Assembly (NCBI GenBank): GCA_050298535.1
Contig: JBNKUI010000031.1
Span: 72,420-136,419 of the forward strand
Origin: JABDMH01 sp050298535
GTDB lineage: Bacteria > Bacteroidota > Bacteroidia > Chitinophagales > Saprospiraceae
Length of the DNA: 64,000 nucleotides
Reading direction: 5' to 3'
How positions within the stretch are numbered: the first letter of the stretch is position 1; every line of letters starts with the position of its first letter. Of this stretch, positions 28,805 through 39,180 are shown one piece after another. The position numbers were made by a program, and so were the translations under genes. Below the pieces are notes generated by a model, which was given only the letters and a program-made list of their open reading frames with translations, had not been told where the DNA came from and made no database searches.

Positions 28805-30679
28805 ATGATGAGATCAACCGCTTCTACCTTACTGCTCATATTGTTTTGCATTCTAACGTCAGAAATGTCCGGTCAGGATGCTGAATCTACACTTGTCAAA
28901 TTGGACAATCCTATCACGGAAGAATACCTCAAGGAGCATTTACCAAAGAAAGGCCCCAGACTAGTACTCAACCAGGAGATCAAGCAACATCTATTGAAAG
29001 AACTCAAGACTAATACCCTGGTCAAAAACTACTACGAGGCCATCCAATTGAATGCCCAGGAAATCATGACCAAACCGCCTCTGGAACGCATACAAACGGG
29101 TAGGAGACTTTTGAGTATTTCCCGCGAGATGCTGTATCGCATGGGTATGCTGGGAATGGTATATGTGGTAGAAAAAAACGAAGAGGTTTTGGAAAAAATA
29201 AATGAGGAGCTATTGGCTGTATGTGCATTCAGTGACTGGAATCCCTCGCACTTCCTGGATGTGGCAGAAATGTCGCTGGCCATGGCGATTGGATTAGATT
29301 GGTCAAAAGATGGTCTACCAAAAGAGACGATAAAACTTGTCAAGGAAAATTTAAGAACGAAAGGAATTCAGCCCAGCTATAATCCAGACGGAAATACTGG
29401 ATGGATTGATGGTGATAATAATTGGAATCAGGTGTGTCATGCCGGTATGATCGCTGCAGCACTTGTGATCGCAGATGAGGAACCCTCTCTGGCTGCAAAG
29501 ACCATTCATCGTGCCCTGGAAGGAATACCTCATGCCATGAAAGCCTATGGACCTGATGGTGTATATCCAGAGGGTTCAACATACTGGGAATATGGTACTA
29601 GTTTTTCTGTGCTTACCATCGCGATGCTAGAGTCTGCCTTTGAAAGCAATTTTGGGTTAGCGGATTATCCTGCATTTGTAGAAAGTGCTACTTTTCGTGT
29701 TTTGTCAAACACCCCCTCAGGAATGTACTACAACTATGCGGACTGTGGAGATAGCCGCAGTGAAACCCCAGACATTACCCTGGCCTGGTTTGCCAAATAC
29801 ACAAGTAACCCCCATTTTCTTGAAGTAGATCGTTTTATGATGGATCCGGAACGTATGGGCAAACTTTCGAGAATAGCAGGTCCTGGACTCGTTTGGCTCT
29901 CACAATATCAAAATGGTGAACAAGACAATCCAATACCAATAGTCTGGAAAGGTGAGGGCACCAATCCAATTGCGATTTTTACCAGTGATCCGAATGATAC
30001 GGCTGACTATTACTTCGGCTCAAAGGGTGGCCGTGGCAGTGTGAATCATGGCAACATGGATGCCGGATCCTTTATTTTCGAATTAGATGGTGTGCGCTGG
30101 GTCGTGGACCCTGGAAATCAACCATATCATGAATTAGAAAAAACCGGGTTTGACCTATGGGGTCGATGTCAGGATTGTGAACGCTGGACATTAATCACCA
30201 AAAACAACTTTGGACATAGTACAATATCAGTCAATAATAATCTCCATCAGGTGGATGGCATGAGCAAGATACTTGAATTTAATGCGGGTGCACGGCCCAG
30301 TGTCACCTATGATCTAAGCCCAGTATTGGGAAATACCTTAAATCAGGCTCACCGGACTTTTACTAAAGAAAATAATCACTCTATTACAATTGAGGACCAC
30401 TTATATAAAAATGATCAAACGCAGATGGTCACCTGGCAATTAATGACCACCGCCGATGTTCAATTAAAAAAGGGAGGTGCAATTTTATCAAAAGACGGGA
30501 AATCTCTGTCCCTCGATGTACTATCTCATCCTGATTTACATTTATCCATTATTTCTTTGGACCCTCCTCCCCATCCATTGGACCGGATAATTTCGGGATT
30601 AAAAAGACTGGAGATAAGGATCCCGGCATATACAATGGCAGATCAAGAGATTGTTAGGGTGAGATTAAGTGGGGAGTAG
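28805..30679 (+). CDS. Heparinase II/III-family polysaccharide lyase
   Basis: About 624-residue exported lyase. The signal peptide MMRSTASTLLLILFCILTSEMSGQ is followed by an alpha/alpha toroid with the DNNWNQVCHAGMIAAAL and GVYPEGSTYWEYG motifs and a C-terminal heparinase II/III beta-sandwich (VNHGNMDAGSFIFELDGVRW). The Asn, His and Tyr pattern N-W-N-Q-V/C-H and Y-W-x-Y-G fits the beta-elimination site of uronate lyases. Likely substrates are alginate, heparin-like or other uronic-acid polymers; the exact one cannot be read from sequence. It is the degradative arm of the regulator-receptor locus. ATG 28796 is an alternative start. Confidence 0.85.
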   Translation: MMRSTASTLLLILFCILTSEMSGQDAESTLVKLDNPITEEYLKEHLPKKGPRLVLNQEIKQHLLKELKTNTLVKNYYEAIQLNAQEIMTKPPLERIQTGRRLLSISREMLYRMGMLGMVYVVEKNEEVLEKINEELLAVCAFSDWNPSHFLDVAEMSLAMAIGLDWSKDGLPKETIKLVKENLRTKGIQPSYNPDGNTGWIDGDNNWNQVCHAGMIAAALVIADEEPSLAAKTIHRALEGIPHAMKAYGPDGVYPEGSTYWEYGTSFSVLTIAMLESAFESNFGLADYPAFVESATFRVLSNTPSGMYYNYADCGDSRSETPDITLAWFAKYTSNPHFLEVDRFMMDPERMGKLSRIAGPGLVWLSQYQNGEQDNPIPIVWKGEGTNPIAIFTSDPNDTADYYFGSKGGRGSVNHGNMDAGSFIFELDGVRWVVDPGNQPYHELEKTGFDLWGRCQDCERWTLITKNNFGHSTISVNNNLHQVDGMSKILEFNAGARPSVTYDLSPVLGNTLNQAHRTFTKENNHSITIEDHLYKNDQTQMVTWQLMTTADVQLKKGGAILSKDGKSLSLDVLSHPDLHLSIISLDPPPHPLDRIISGLKRLEIRIPAYTMADQEIVRVRLSGE

Positions 30680-31126
30680 AGTGGTATGTCTGTTGTTAGA
30701 TGTCTGGCGTCAGGAGTTGGAAGTGGGGAATTTTTGTCGTTATTGAACTATGAATATTGCAGTTATTTTTTTTGAGCCCCTAAGTTCCTTTAGAGCACTC
30801 AAGTGTTACGGGCACAAAGACACGAAGAATATCCTGGTCAATTTTCGAATTGTTGATGTGTTGAATTCCTTGCGATTACATCTTAGAACCACTAAGTTCA
30901 AACTGAGGGATGATCATCTTCCCATTCGAAGAATTGCTCTTCCTGAATCTGGTAATAAATTTTACCCACTCTATTCAGAACTGCTCATCAGTTACCACTA
31001 AATATACCTTTGAAGAATCATTTCGACGTTTTGTCGGATAAATTTCCCCGTTGGCCTAATTCCGGGGATCCTGCTGTAACTTTGTACATGATCTACTCGC
31101 TCTCCTTCAAACAGCCATAATTACTA
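30680..31126. other. Intergenic stretch
   Basis: About 450 bases without a supported gene. A plus-strand open frame of 83 codons at 30750-31001 has no domain, signal or start context and is not called. A good promoter-like sequence for the next gene lies at its right end. Confidence 0.5.
31051..31084 (+). promoter_or_regulatory. Bacteroidota-type promoter
   Basis: TAACTTTG (31077-31084) fits the TAnnTTTG -7 consensus exactly, with a TTG at 31051-31053. Spacing is 23 bp, slightly longer than the usual about 19-21. The lipoprotein hydrolase starts 43 bp downstream. Confidence 0.45.
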
Positions 31127-32443
31127 ATGAAAAGGATAATTATCATATTCTTCATAGCACTTGGAATACTTTCATGCGCTCATAATTCAGAAATTAAAAA
31201 GAGTCAAAAGACAGGAAAATATAGTGGAATAATTAGCTATGGCAATTTCTCAGACAGGATCCTAGTTGAAATAGAACAAGACTCAACCAATTTCTATGTA
31301 TACTTCTCAAGTTTAGAACAAAACGCAAATCGAATTCCCCTTCAAGGCATTGAAGTAAATGGTGATTCTATAAGCTTCAGACTGCAAAGTGACTTCTATA
31401 CGTACCTTTTTAAAAACAAATGGAGTGAGAACAATAGCAAATTGCAAGGATCTCTCACCGTTGACACTGTCATAGTTCCCTATGTTTTTGAAAAAGAGAA
31501 AGCAAAAAGCACTCAGAAACAAACAAGTGAGGATGTGATTTTTGAATCTAATGGATTGAAAATAAATGGAACTATTTGGCACCCGGAGAACAATGAAAAT
31601 AAAGCACTAGTTATACTGACGTCATCCGGCAGTGCTGACAGGAGTGCCTCAAGATCAGAAGCCATTTTATTTGCGCAAAAGGGCTTTACTACTTTTCACT
31701 ATGACAAAAGAGGTACAGGAAACTCCGATGGTGATTGGGAAACAGCTTCAATCGAAGAGCTTTCACTGGATGACATTAATGCCATCAATTACTTTTCAGA
31801 TAAGACAGGAATTTCCCACCAGAAAATTGGGATATTGGGTAGTAGTCAGGGAGCCGCTAAAATACCCCTTGTCCTAAATGAACTAGAAGACATTCAATAT
31901 GGAATTTTGGTAAGTTGCCCCGGTGTCTCACTGCTAGAGAGCGATTTGAACTACTGGAAAAACAGGAACGAGGAACTGTTCGGAAATGAAGTAGAGGATG
32001 CAGTAAAACTAGAACGAAAAGTCTTTGAATTTATAGGAGGCAGGCTAACGAGATCAGACTTGGAAGCATCAATCAATGAAAATAAGACACAACCATGGTT
32101 TGAACATATATGGATACCAAATCTGGAGGAGGTTCGTACGGATAAAAAACTTCTATATAGTCCTTTACCACATCTTGAATCCACAAAACAACCCCTTCTC
32201 ATCATACAAGGACAAATGGATGAAATAATACCTGCAAACAGCTATACACTCATCTCGGATGCACTGAAGAAATCAGGTAATAATAAATTTAAAACAGTTT
32301 TGCTAGAGGGAGCCTCTCATTCCATGCACAAGGTGGAAGCAAGTGATTTTCCCTATTGGCATAAATTACATCCTGACTATTTATCCACAATTGACGACTG
32401 GATAAATAGCATCCTTACGAATGAACATACTGAATCGATGTAA
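31127..32443 (+). CDS. Alpha/beta-hydrolase lipoprotein
   Basis: 438-residue lipoprotein. The lipobox is IL-S-C at about residues 14-17 (GILSCAHN). A beta-rich N-terminal region (about 30-130) precedes an alpha/beta-hydrolase of the serine-aminopeptidase S33 / dienelactone-hydrolase type: TFHYDKRGTGNSDGDW (oxyanion side), nucleophile elbow GSSQGA, acid region LLIIQGQMDEIIP and late His in EGASHSMHK. It acts at the envelope. The family hydrolyses esters or peptides; no substrate is assigned. It appears to be a single-gene transcript. Confidence 0.87.
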   Translation: MKRIIIIFFIALGILSCAHNSEIKKSQKTGKYSGIISYGNFSDRILVEIEQDSTNFYVYFSSLEQNANRIPLQGIEVNGDSISFRLQSDFYTYLFKNKWSENNSKLQGSLTVDTVIVPYVFEKEKAKSTQKQTSEDVIFESNGLKINGTIWHPENNENKALVILTSSGSADRSASRSEAILFAQKGFTTFHYDKRGTGNSDGDWETASIEELSLDDINAINYFSDKTGISHQKIGILGSSQGAAKIPLVLNELEDIQYGILVSCPGVSLLESDLNYWKNRNEELFGNEVEDAVKLERKVFEFIGGRLTRSDLEASINENKTQPWFEHIWIPNLEEVRTDKKLLYSPLPHLESTKQPLLIIQGQMDEIIPANSYTLISDALKKSGNNKFKTVLLEGASHSMHKVEASDFPYWHKLHPDYLSTIDDWINSILTNEHTESM

Positions 32444-33132
32444 GACCATACAGAGTTGTTGTATATATCAAGGAATAGATCTGCTTCCTTCTCATACAAA
32501 TTTCACAGGGGACACGTACTGAAAGTCTTATTTTCTTACAGCAGTAATTTAGTGGATATTATGATTTCATTCATTGCACCCATAATTACAGAGGTTAACC
32601 GTTTCAATAAGAAAATACAGCGATTATGCCAGCTTTCAGCTCGGGACGAGACAAGCTGACAGAGAGCCGCATGACCTGAAACCAAGTGAGCAATCGCCAC
32701 CTATGAATTTCTTTTGAATAGTTTGAGGTCTCTATTGAGATTATTCGTTCTCGGGGTCCGAAGCTTCAGCGTAGGACCCGACTAGACTTTTGTCCCGCAA
32801 TTCTGCGGGAGCCCCACGCAGTGGACCTTTCGATAAAATCCAAGATAAACTTCAAATAAAATACAGGAACACTGGATGCAAGAGACAGGACTGAAAAAGT
32901 GTATTTTTTTGTTGAATCGGTCGAATCATAGAAATGTTGATTTTTTGGCTTTCCCGCTACCCTATGGAGACTGCAGCTTGACCGAAGGTCACTGTTCTCC
33001 AAGTACCCAAAGGAATCCAACTTTCGTTGATAAAATCCCTTCCCTGGTCGTAAAAATTATAAGGTTGACCAGAATGTTGGACCTTCACCGTAACTTTCGC
33101 ATGTGATATACGCTTTACCTTAAAACAACTCT
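32444..33132. other. Intergenic stretch with hairpins
   Basis: About 690 bases without a supported gene. The stretch 32753-32809 contains two adjacent stem-loops: GGGTCC..GGACCC (32754-32779, with an inner GAAGCTTC palindrome) and CCCGCA-ATTC-TGCGGG (32794-32809). These may be a dispersed noncoding repeat of this genome or a structured RNA. The remainder is featureless. Confidence 0.5.
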
Positions 33133-35754
33133 ATGAGGGGATCGCTACTCATTCTATTGTTACTTGGTATTACGTTGCCGACCATTGGCCAAACATTATC
33201 GGGGCGGATCGTGGATGAATCCGGTCATCCTATTCCTTATGCCACTATCTTTGACCGGACTTCACAGAAGGGAACGGCCAGTAACGAAGACGGTGATTTT
33301 GAGCTGGTGCTGCCGCAGGGACGTCACGAAATCCGATTTCAGCACCTGGGATATCATACCAAGCATATCGATTTTGGTCCTGAGGATCAACTGAATATGA
33401 CGATCGTACTAGTGGAGGAGCCCATATCCTTGCAAGAAGTGATCGTAGGTGATAACATGGAAGATCCTGCCTACACGATCATGCGGAGAGCCATAGCAAA
33501 GGCAGAATACCACACCTTGCAGGTGGATGCATACTCGGCCCAAAGTTATATCAAAGGCAGTGGCCGGATCAAGGATGTGCCCCGACTATTCCGCAAACGG
33601 ATACTTAAGGCAATGGAAGAGGAAGGGATGGATACCACCACCGCTTTCGTGGTGGAGTCTGTAAGTGAAATCTCTTATAAACGACCGGACCAATATTCAG
33701 AGAAAGTGATCTCGGTGCGATCGATTGGAGAAGACAACAATACCAGCCCACAAAGTTTCATCAATGGGAGCTTCTATGAGCCGGAATTGGCAAATGCCAT
33801 TTCTCCGTTGTCTCCCAGAGCATTTGCCTACTACAAATTTGAATACCTGGGCTTCTTTAGTGAGTTTGGAAAAGACATCAACAAGATTCGAGTCACTCCA
33901 AAAAGTAGGGGTGATCAGGTATTTGAGGGGATCCTGTACATCGTTGATCAGGACTGGAGTATCCATAGTCTCGATCTATCCACCTACATCTGGGGTATCA
34001 AATTTCGATGTCAGCAGGTGTATCATCCCATCGAGGAGTCCGTATGGCTCCCCATAAATCATACATATACCGTCACCGGAAGATTTTTTGGGTTTGAATT
34101 TGAGTACCAATACTTTGCACAAATAAATGATTATGATATTCAATTGAATGCCGATTTGCCGGATCGTCTCTACCTCTTTGATGAAACGATCGAAAAGGAA
34201 AAGAAAAAAGAATCTGCAGAGGCCTTTCGTAAGACTTCCAATGATGAGGCCATGGAAAAATTGGCCCAGGGAGAGGAGGTGTCGCGGAAGGAATTGCGCC
34301 AGATCATGCGCGAATACGAAAAGCAAAATCAACTGGAAGATCAACACGACACGCTGGATCTGGTGACAGAGATCGAAAACTTCGAAATCGACTCCAATGC
34401 GCACAAAAGAGATGACAGATACTGGCAGGAAGTGCGGCCCATTCCGCTGACCACCTATGAAGTGCGAGGATATCAGCGGATGGACAGTATGGAGACCGTC
34501 CAAAATGCCACCGCCCAGGACAGCAGTTCGACCGACTCACTTTCCACCACTTCTTCAAGTAAGAAAAAGTCCTCCTTTGGATTAGGAAGTATACTATTTG
34601 GCCATTCACAGAAAATCGGTAGTAATACTGTGTTCGGATGGGAGAGCCCCTTTACCACCCTGCACTACAACACCGTGGAAGGGTATCACTTTGGTCTACC
34701 TTTATATTTGAGAAACAATAAGAAAAATATCTCCTTTAAATCTATTCTGCATTATAGTATCGCAAGGAATCGGCTGAATCCTGACTTTCAGTTTAGTACC
34801 GGCAGTCGCTCCAAGGGAGCCTGGACATTTAAAGGCGGTCGCTCGACCCATCAATACAATCCACAACCTGCCATCGACCCCTACCTCAATGATTTTTATA
34901 CGTTATTTCTGGAACGTAATTATGCCAAAATATTAGAACTACAAAGACTTTCGGTAACGTATAGTCGTAAATTCTCAGATCGTGTGGAGGCTGAAATAGA
35001 AATTAGTCAGGAGCAAAATCGGAGCCTGCCCAATCGATCCTCCCTACACTGGTTTAATAGTGAAAAATATGATCTGACCAGCAACTTTCCCACCAACCGC
35101 CAGATTGGTGACACCTTCTTTGAAGACTATCATGTGAGCATTATTTCTGCGAATGTGCAATGGCATCCTTGGTTAAAATATAAAATCAGTAATGGAAAAC
35201 GACGAGCTCTGGATGGACCGACCCCTGAGGTTTCTGTAAAAGCCAAAGTGGCCTTACCCATTTCGGATTATGTGGATTATCAACAGTTGGAAGTGGGTTG
35301 GAAACAAGATATTCCTAACGGTATACGCGGTACACTGGCATTAAATGTGCAGGCAGGTACATTTTTCAATGCCGGTAATATCCCATTGCCAGAATTCAAA
35401 CATTTTAAAGGCAACCAGACCTTTCTAACACCTTTTGATAACAATTCCTCGTATCGACTGCTTCCCTACTATGAATTTAGTACGAGTGAAAATTACCTCT
35501 CCGTCTTCACCAATTATCAATTTCGAAAATTCCTGTTTTCACAGATCCCGGAAGTACGTCTCACGGGCATGAAAGAATCCCTCTTTGTCAATTGGTTGGA
35601 GACTCCTTCTTCTGAACACTATTTTGAAGTGGGGTATTCATTAAACTATATCTTCCGTGTCTTGCGCATTGAGTTTGTGACCTCCTTTCGCGATTGGGGC
35701 TATCAGGACTTCGGGATCCGAGTGGGTGTGGCTGATTTTGATCAGTTGTTCTAA
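33133..35754 (+). CDS. DUF5686 outer-membrane protein with carboxypeptidase-like domain
   Basis: 873-residue exported protein. Signal peptide (to about TIGQ), carboxypeptidase-regulatory-like domain (about 22-100: L-S-G-R-I-V-D-E-S-G-H-P-I-P-Y-A-T-I), then the DUF5686 region with a polar middle section (about 350-490, KKKESAEAF, a Ser-rich linker) and a predicted beta-barrel C-terminal half (FELGSILFGHSQKIG region and many alternating aromatic strands). DUF5686 proteins are common, uncharacterised outer-membrane components of Bacteroidota. It is flanked by a convergent gene, so it is probably monocistronic. Confidence 0.85.
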   Translation: MRGSLLILLLLGITLPTIGQTLSGRIVDESGHPIPYATIFDRTSQKGTASNEDGDFELVLPQGRHEIRFQHLGYHTKHIDFGPEDQLNMTIVLVEEPISLQEVIVGDNMEDPAYTIMRRAIAKAEYHTLQVDAYSAQSYIKGSGRIKDVPRLFRKRILKAMEEEGMDTTTAFVVESVSEISYKRPDQYSEKVISVRSIGEDNNTSPQSFINGSFYEPELANAISPLSPRAFAYYKFEYLGFFSEFGKDINKIRVTPKSRGDQVFEGILYIVDQDWSIHSLDLSTYIWGIKFRCQQVYHPIEESVWLPINHTYTVTGRFFGFEFEYQYFAQINDYDIQLNADLPDRLYLFDETIEKEKKKESAEAFRKTSNDEAMEKLAQGEEVSRKELRQIMREYEKQNQLEDQHDTLDLVTEIENFEIDSNAHKRDDRYWQEVRPIPLTTYEVRGYQRMDSMETVQNATAQDSSSTDSLSTTSSSKKKSSFGLGSILFGHSQKIGSNTVFGWESPFTTLHYNTVEGYHFGLPLYLRNNKKNISFKSILHYSIARNRLNPDFQFSTGSRSKGAWTFKGGRSTHQYNPQPAIDPYLNDFYTLFLERNYAKILELQRLSVTYSRKFSDRVEAEIEISQEQNRSLPNRSSLHWFNSEKYDLTSNFPTNRQIGDTFFEDYHVSIISANVQWHPWLKYKISNGKRRALDGPTPEVSVKAKVALPISDYVDYQQLEVGWKQDIPNGIRGTLALNVQAGTFFNAGNIPLPEFKHFKGNQTFLTPFDNNSSYRLLPYYEFSTSENYLSVFTNYQFRKFLFSQIPEVRLTGMKESLFVNWLETPSSEHYFEVGYSLNYIFRVLRIEFVTSFRDWGYQDFGIRVGVADFDQLF

Positions 35755-35786
35755 CTTCATTTTTGTAAACTAAGAATCAGAAGAAA

Positions 35787-37100
35787 TCATTCCGCAGGAG
35801 AAGCATGCAGTAATTCCAGCCCAGTGGAGGAGCGAGGTTTGAACCCCGGCCAGTCTCCATCATTGGAATGCTCACTTATGTCCAGGTATTTCTCAAAGTC
35901 TTCATTTTTCAAATGAACACCCAGGAAAGCAGTAACAAAATGTTGGTTAATGTTATTTATTCTTTCTTCACTCCAGGCTGGATCGGCATAGCGATAGTAT
36001 TCATCAAAATGAAGTCCCGGTTGCAGTGACTCGACTGGTGGAGGATTTGGCGCCACATTATGACGGGCATTTTCGTAAGTAAGCAGGTATCGGTCAGAGT
36101 TTATCGCACCATTATAGATAGCCTTGATTCCCTTTTCATATCCTGAAATATCGTCCTGGCTCCCAGCCACAAAAAATGTTGGCACTTTCAAACCTTTCAG
36201 CCCTTCGGCATCCCAAACACCGCGTTCCATACCCCAGGGAGCGAAGGCAACCACAGCCTTTATGCGATCATCGTACGAAGTCATGTAATCAGGATGGTTT
36301 GTAGTTAGTACATCCAGGGCATTACTACCACCCGTAAAATTCGTGAATAAAGTCGCCGCTGCCTGGCTGTATCCGGCCCCCGCTGCATTTAATGCCCCGT
36401 ATCCTCCCATGGAATAGCCAATCAATGCGGCGTACTGCGCATTTACTAGGCCCGATAAAAAACTCCCACTTCCAGATTTTCCTAATTCCTCCATCTGGTT
36501 CAAAACAAACAAATCATCTTTTGCACGATTTAGAAGGGTACTTGGAAAGGCTTCCGCGTCCAGAAAGGTGGATTCAGTATGATCAATGGATACAACTACG
36601 TATCCCTTGGAGGCCAGGTTTTCTGTGAGGTATGTAAAGAGCAATCTTGAACCTGTGTAACCATGAGAAACAATCACTAATGGAAATGCAACCTCTTCTT
36701 GTACAGGCTCAGCTCCTCGCATCGCCCTACCCAAAAAGGTAAAGGGGATGATAGGTCGCTCCGGATTATTATACTGACCCATCACCTGATTATACATCAC
36801 CAGTTCCTTTTCTCCTACCTCCTGAATAGCAGGATACCAAATTTCCACCTTAAGTGACCGGTCGTACAAAGGATCCACACCCCCAGCTGAATTCAGTACG
36901 TCCACCTGATCCTTATTAACGAAAGTGAGCGTCCGAACCCCCACTTTATAATCACCTCGGTGAGCAAGTTCGGGAGCATCCGGTAATGCGTCTCCATAGA
37001 TAAAGGTATGATCTGCCGTCTGGGCAATGGCCGTTTCGTATTCGATTAGGAGCGTAAGGTAACAGATGAGTGTCAGGAGTTTGATTAGGATCATTTTCAT
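35787..37100 (-). CDS. Secreted PAF-acetylhydrolase/dienelactone-type hydrolase
   Basis: Exported alpha/beta hydrolase of about 437 residues. Signal peptide MKMILIKLLTLICYLTLL..AIAQ, then a hydrolase fold with the PLVIVSHGYTGSRL oxyanion segment, nucleophile elbow GYSMGGYGALNAAG, acid candidate FFVAGSQDDISGY and a late His in YENARHNVAP. The layout fits platelet-activating-factor-acetylhydrolase-like or dienelactone-hydrolase-like enzymes. Substrate open; probably small esters or lipids in the periplasm. The frame extends to 37169 by a TTG-like start, but ATG 37100 starts the signal peptide. Confidence 0.83.
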   Translation of the reverse strand: MKMILIKLLTLICYLTLLIEYETAIAQTADHTFIYGDALPDAPELAHRGDYKVGVRTLTFVNKDQVDVLNSAGGVDPLYDRSLKVEIWYPAIQEVGEKELVMYNQVMGQYNNPERPIIPFTFLGRAMRGAEPVQEEVAFPLVIVSHGYTGSRLLFTYLTENLASKGYVVVSIDHTESTFLDAEAFPSTLLNRAKDDLFVLNQMEELGKSGSGSFLSGLVNAQYAALIGYSMGGYGALNAAGAGYSQAAATLFTNFTGGSNALDVLTTNHPDYMTSYDDRIKAVVAFAPWGMERGVWDAEGLKGLKVPTFFVAGSQDDISGYEKGIKAIYNGAINSDRYLLTYENARHNVAPNPPPVESLQPGLHFDEYYRYADPAWSEERINNINQHFVTAFLGVHLKNEDFEKYLDISEHSNDGDWPGFKPRSSTGLELLHASPAE

Positions 37101-37174
37101 ATAATGAATGTATGAAAGATCAACCCGTGACACTACATTTTCTGCACTGATTTTCCCTTTCGAAAACAAGGAAC

Positions 37175-37543
37175 CTATATTTTATTCCAGTTTCCTAAGC
37201 AACTTCCTATGAACATTGCATGTCTGGCCATTAAGTCCTTAGGGCCATCACTTGGATACTTTGATTTTGCGGATTTAACATCTTGTGCGGCAATCAATGA
37301 TCCACCTTGACCTTTAGCTATCAACTTTTCCCACGCAATAAATTTAGTCTTATATGCATCTGTATTCTTTACCCGGGCCTCTCTATTATCAAAGGAAAGA
37401 TTCTGATAAACATCCTGAGCTGCCAACTTAAATGTGCCATTGACATTAGGAATCTTATCTAATTTAAACCATGGAAAACTATCAATGATTTGACCGCGAG
37501 CACAGGTAGTGACAAATAGAAAGATAAAACGAGGATATTGCAA
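37175..37543 (-). CDS. Small secreted hypothetical protein (possibly partial)
   Basis: 122 codons from a TTG with a short hydrophobic start (FIFLFVTTCARGQ) that could be a signal peptide. The remainder is Lys-rich and contains IPNVNGTFKLAAQDVYQNL and DLMARHAMFIGSCLGNWNKI. No family recognised. The region to its right is gene-poor and repeat-rich, so this may be a fragment. It ends 74 bp upstream of the ATG start of the secreted hydrolase on the same strand. Confidence 0.42.
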   Translation of the reverse strand: MQYPRFIFLFVTTCARGQIIDSFPWFKLDKIPNVNGTFKLAAQDVYQNLSFDNREARVKNTDAYKTKFIAWEKLIAKGQGGSLIAAQDVKSAKSKYPSDGPKDLMARHAMFIGSCLGNWNKI

Positions 37544-38180
37544 ATTTTATAAAAAATGTAATTTATCTATATATCAAAATAATTACCTCTGTATCTGTCG
37601 CACAGTAATTAAATGCACGAAAACACTTTCAACGGAATAGGCTTGGACAAACCATTAGTGTGACAGAGCCATTGGCACGACTTTATCCCTTCTAATTTCC
37701 AAAACATTTCATTAGGTTCCTTCTAAATAAGACTATGTGCAAGCCAGAATTCCATGGAGATATCATCTAGGTGAATCACCCTGAGAACAGACCGCTATTT
37801 GTACTCACAGTTAAATAAGCAGTCCTCAATGGAAAATATTACACCTCCATGCTGCCGGGGTTCTGTTTCTGGTCTCCTGGGTTGAAGAAATGAAAGCATT
37901 ATTGAAAATACTTCATGATACTTTTGGCACGAACAACGCAGGCGCCGAATGAATTCGGCGTTACTTTGGTTCGGGCCTTGCTTTTGACTTTATCACCACG
38001 AGAGTCTGAACGATCGTATACCGCATTCCCAACCTATGACCCAAATATGGATGGAAAGAAAGATATACCATTTGAAGCCTAATAATATCATCCCCTGCTA
38101 GAAGTTAAGCTTGATGAGAATAATGATTATCAACTAAGTCAATTGCTGTATGGAATATTTTACCCTGGTAATGTATATCA
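37544..38180. other. Gene-free stretch with inverted-repeat element A
   Basis: About 640 bases without a supported gene. It contains a diverged copy of the 206-bp inverted-repeat element and 20-30 conserved bases to its right; the rest has no recognisable structure. Confidence 0.55.
37740..37990. repeat. Inverted-repeat element A (diverged left end)
   Basis: The right end carries the 18-base near-palindrome CGCCGAATGAATTCGGCG followed by TTAC (37943-37964) and the shared flank TTTGGTTCGGGCCTTGCTTTTGA. The interior (CGGGGTTCTGTTTC..., GAAAATACT) aligns with elements B and C. The left terminal repeat is recognisable only as GCCaGAATTCcatGGaGA near 37743. Confidence 0.7.
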
Positions 38181-38726
38181 CTACTCCATCGTTATGGTTC
38201 CATCTGAAATGGGAGTGGAAAAAGGAAAAGTAAGGATAGAAGTGGCCGTACGAAATTCGGTACCAAAGACGGAACCATTCGTACATCCACCATTGATATA
38301 AGTAGATTGAAGACCTGGATCCCCTACTGAGCTGCCTGTACCCTTATATAATTCAAGTATTGCTGAATTGCCAGGATTGGCTCCAACTGCATAGGTTGCT
38401 CCCAGGATATTTGTCCCAGCTTTGACAGCGTCACTGTCATGGTCATTCAGGTAAACCGTCCCAGTGCAATTCATACCTGTGTAGAATACTCTAGGCTCAT
38501 TTCCCTCCAAATATATTGTACCACCGGATCGACGTATCTTGACAGGTGCAGTAGTACTACCGTCTTCTACGCCAAAGATTATATCACCGCCCGTATCAGA
38601 AATAAAGTAACCAAGAACGGTGCCGCCTGATTTTATTGTCCAGGCTGGCAATACAGCCGTTGTTTGGGCGTAAACTTGAAATACACACATGCAAGTAATT
38701 ACTGATAATGATACTAAATATTTCAT
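38181..38726 (-). CDS. Secreted hypothetical protein
   Basis: 181-residue exported protein: signal peptide MKYLVSLSVITCMCVFQVYAQ, then a Gly/Thr-rich beta-type mature region. The sequence has three Cys residues and many small residues, as in surface or fibre-like proteins, but no known domain. Single gene flanked by gene-free, repeat-rich DNA. Confidence 0.72.
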   Translation of the reverse strand: MKYLVSLSVITCMCVFQVYAQTTAVLPAWTIKSGGTVLGYFISDTGGDIIFGVEDGSTTAPVKIRRSGGTIYLEGNEPRVFYTGMNCTGTVYLNDHDSDAVKAGTNILGATYAVGANPGNSAILELYKGTGSSVGDPGLQSTYINGGCTNGSVFGTEFRTATSILTFPFSTPISDGTITME

Positions 38727-39180
38727 TTTATTGAGGTTTATGATATGAAGAATTTATCCGTATGTTAGCGTAACGTAAACCCATCTCAGGTTAAACTTGC
38801 AAGCAAGATTTACCATTGATTTGGAGTATCTGTCAACTCAAGTAAAGCAACCTTATTCTATCTTCATCATCCTGACTATCTGTCATTTGTACCATGTAGT
38901 CCAGATCATCAATGAATGGTAATCGTCAAATCTCTGATTATTTCCTGCAGAAAGTTACGCTTAAGTTTGCCAGTTAATAGTAGCTAGGCTACAGATTCCA
39001 AGTTAAAGAATTAATATCACTTTACAAATGAATAGAGTAAGTCCTAACAGCTCATATTCTATCCATTCGTAAACGTAATATTCATTTTTCTTTGTTGCAA
39101 AGTGTGATGAGCGGGTATTGATCTCCTCCAGGAACAAAATAACATTTCTGGACGAAATCAGGAACAAATCATGTAATTCT

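Noticed and set aside
30750..31001. An 83-codon plus-strand frame
   Set aside because: No domain, signal peptide or plausible start context; the stretch is better explained as noncoding DNA before the next promoter.
32456..32659. A 67-codon frame after the lipoprotein hydrolase
   Set aside because: No recognisable features, and it runs into hairpin-rich noncoding DNA.
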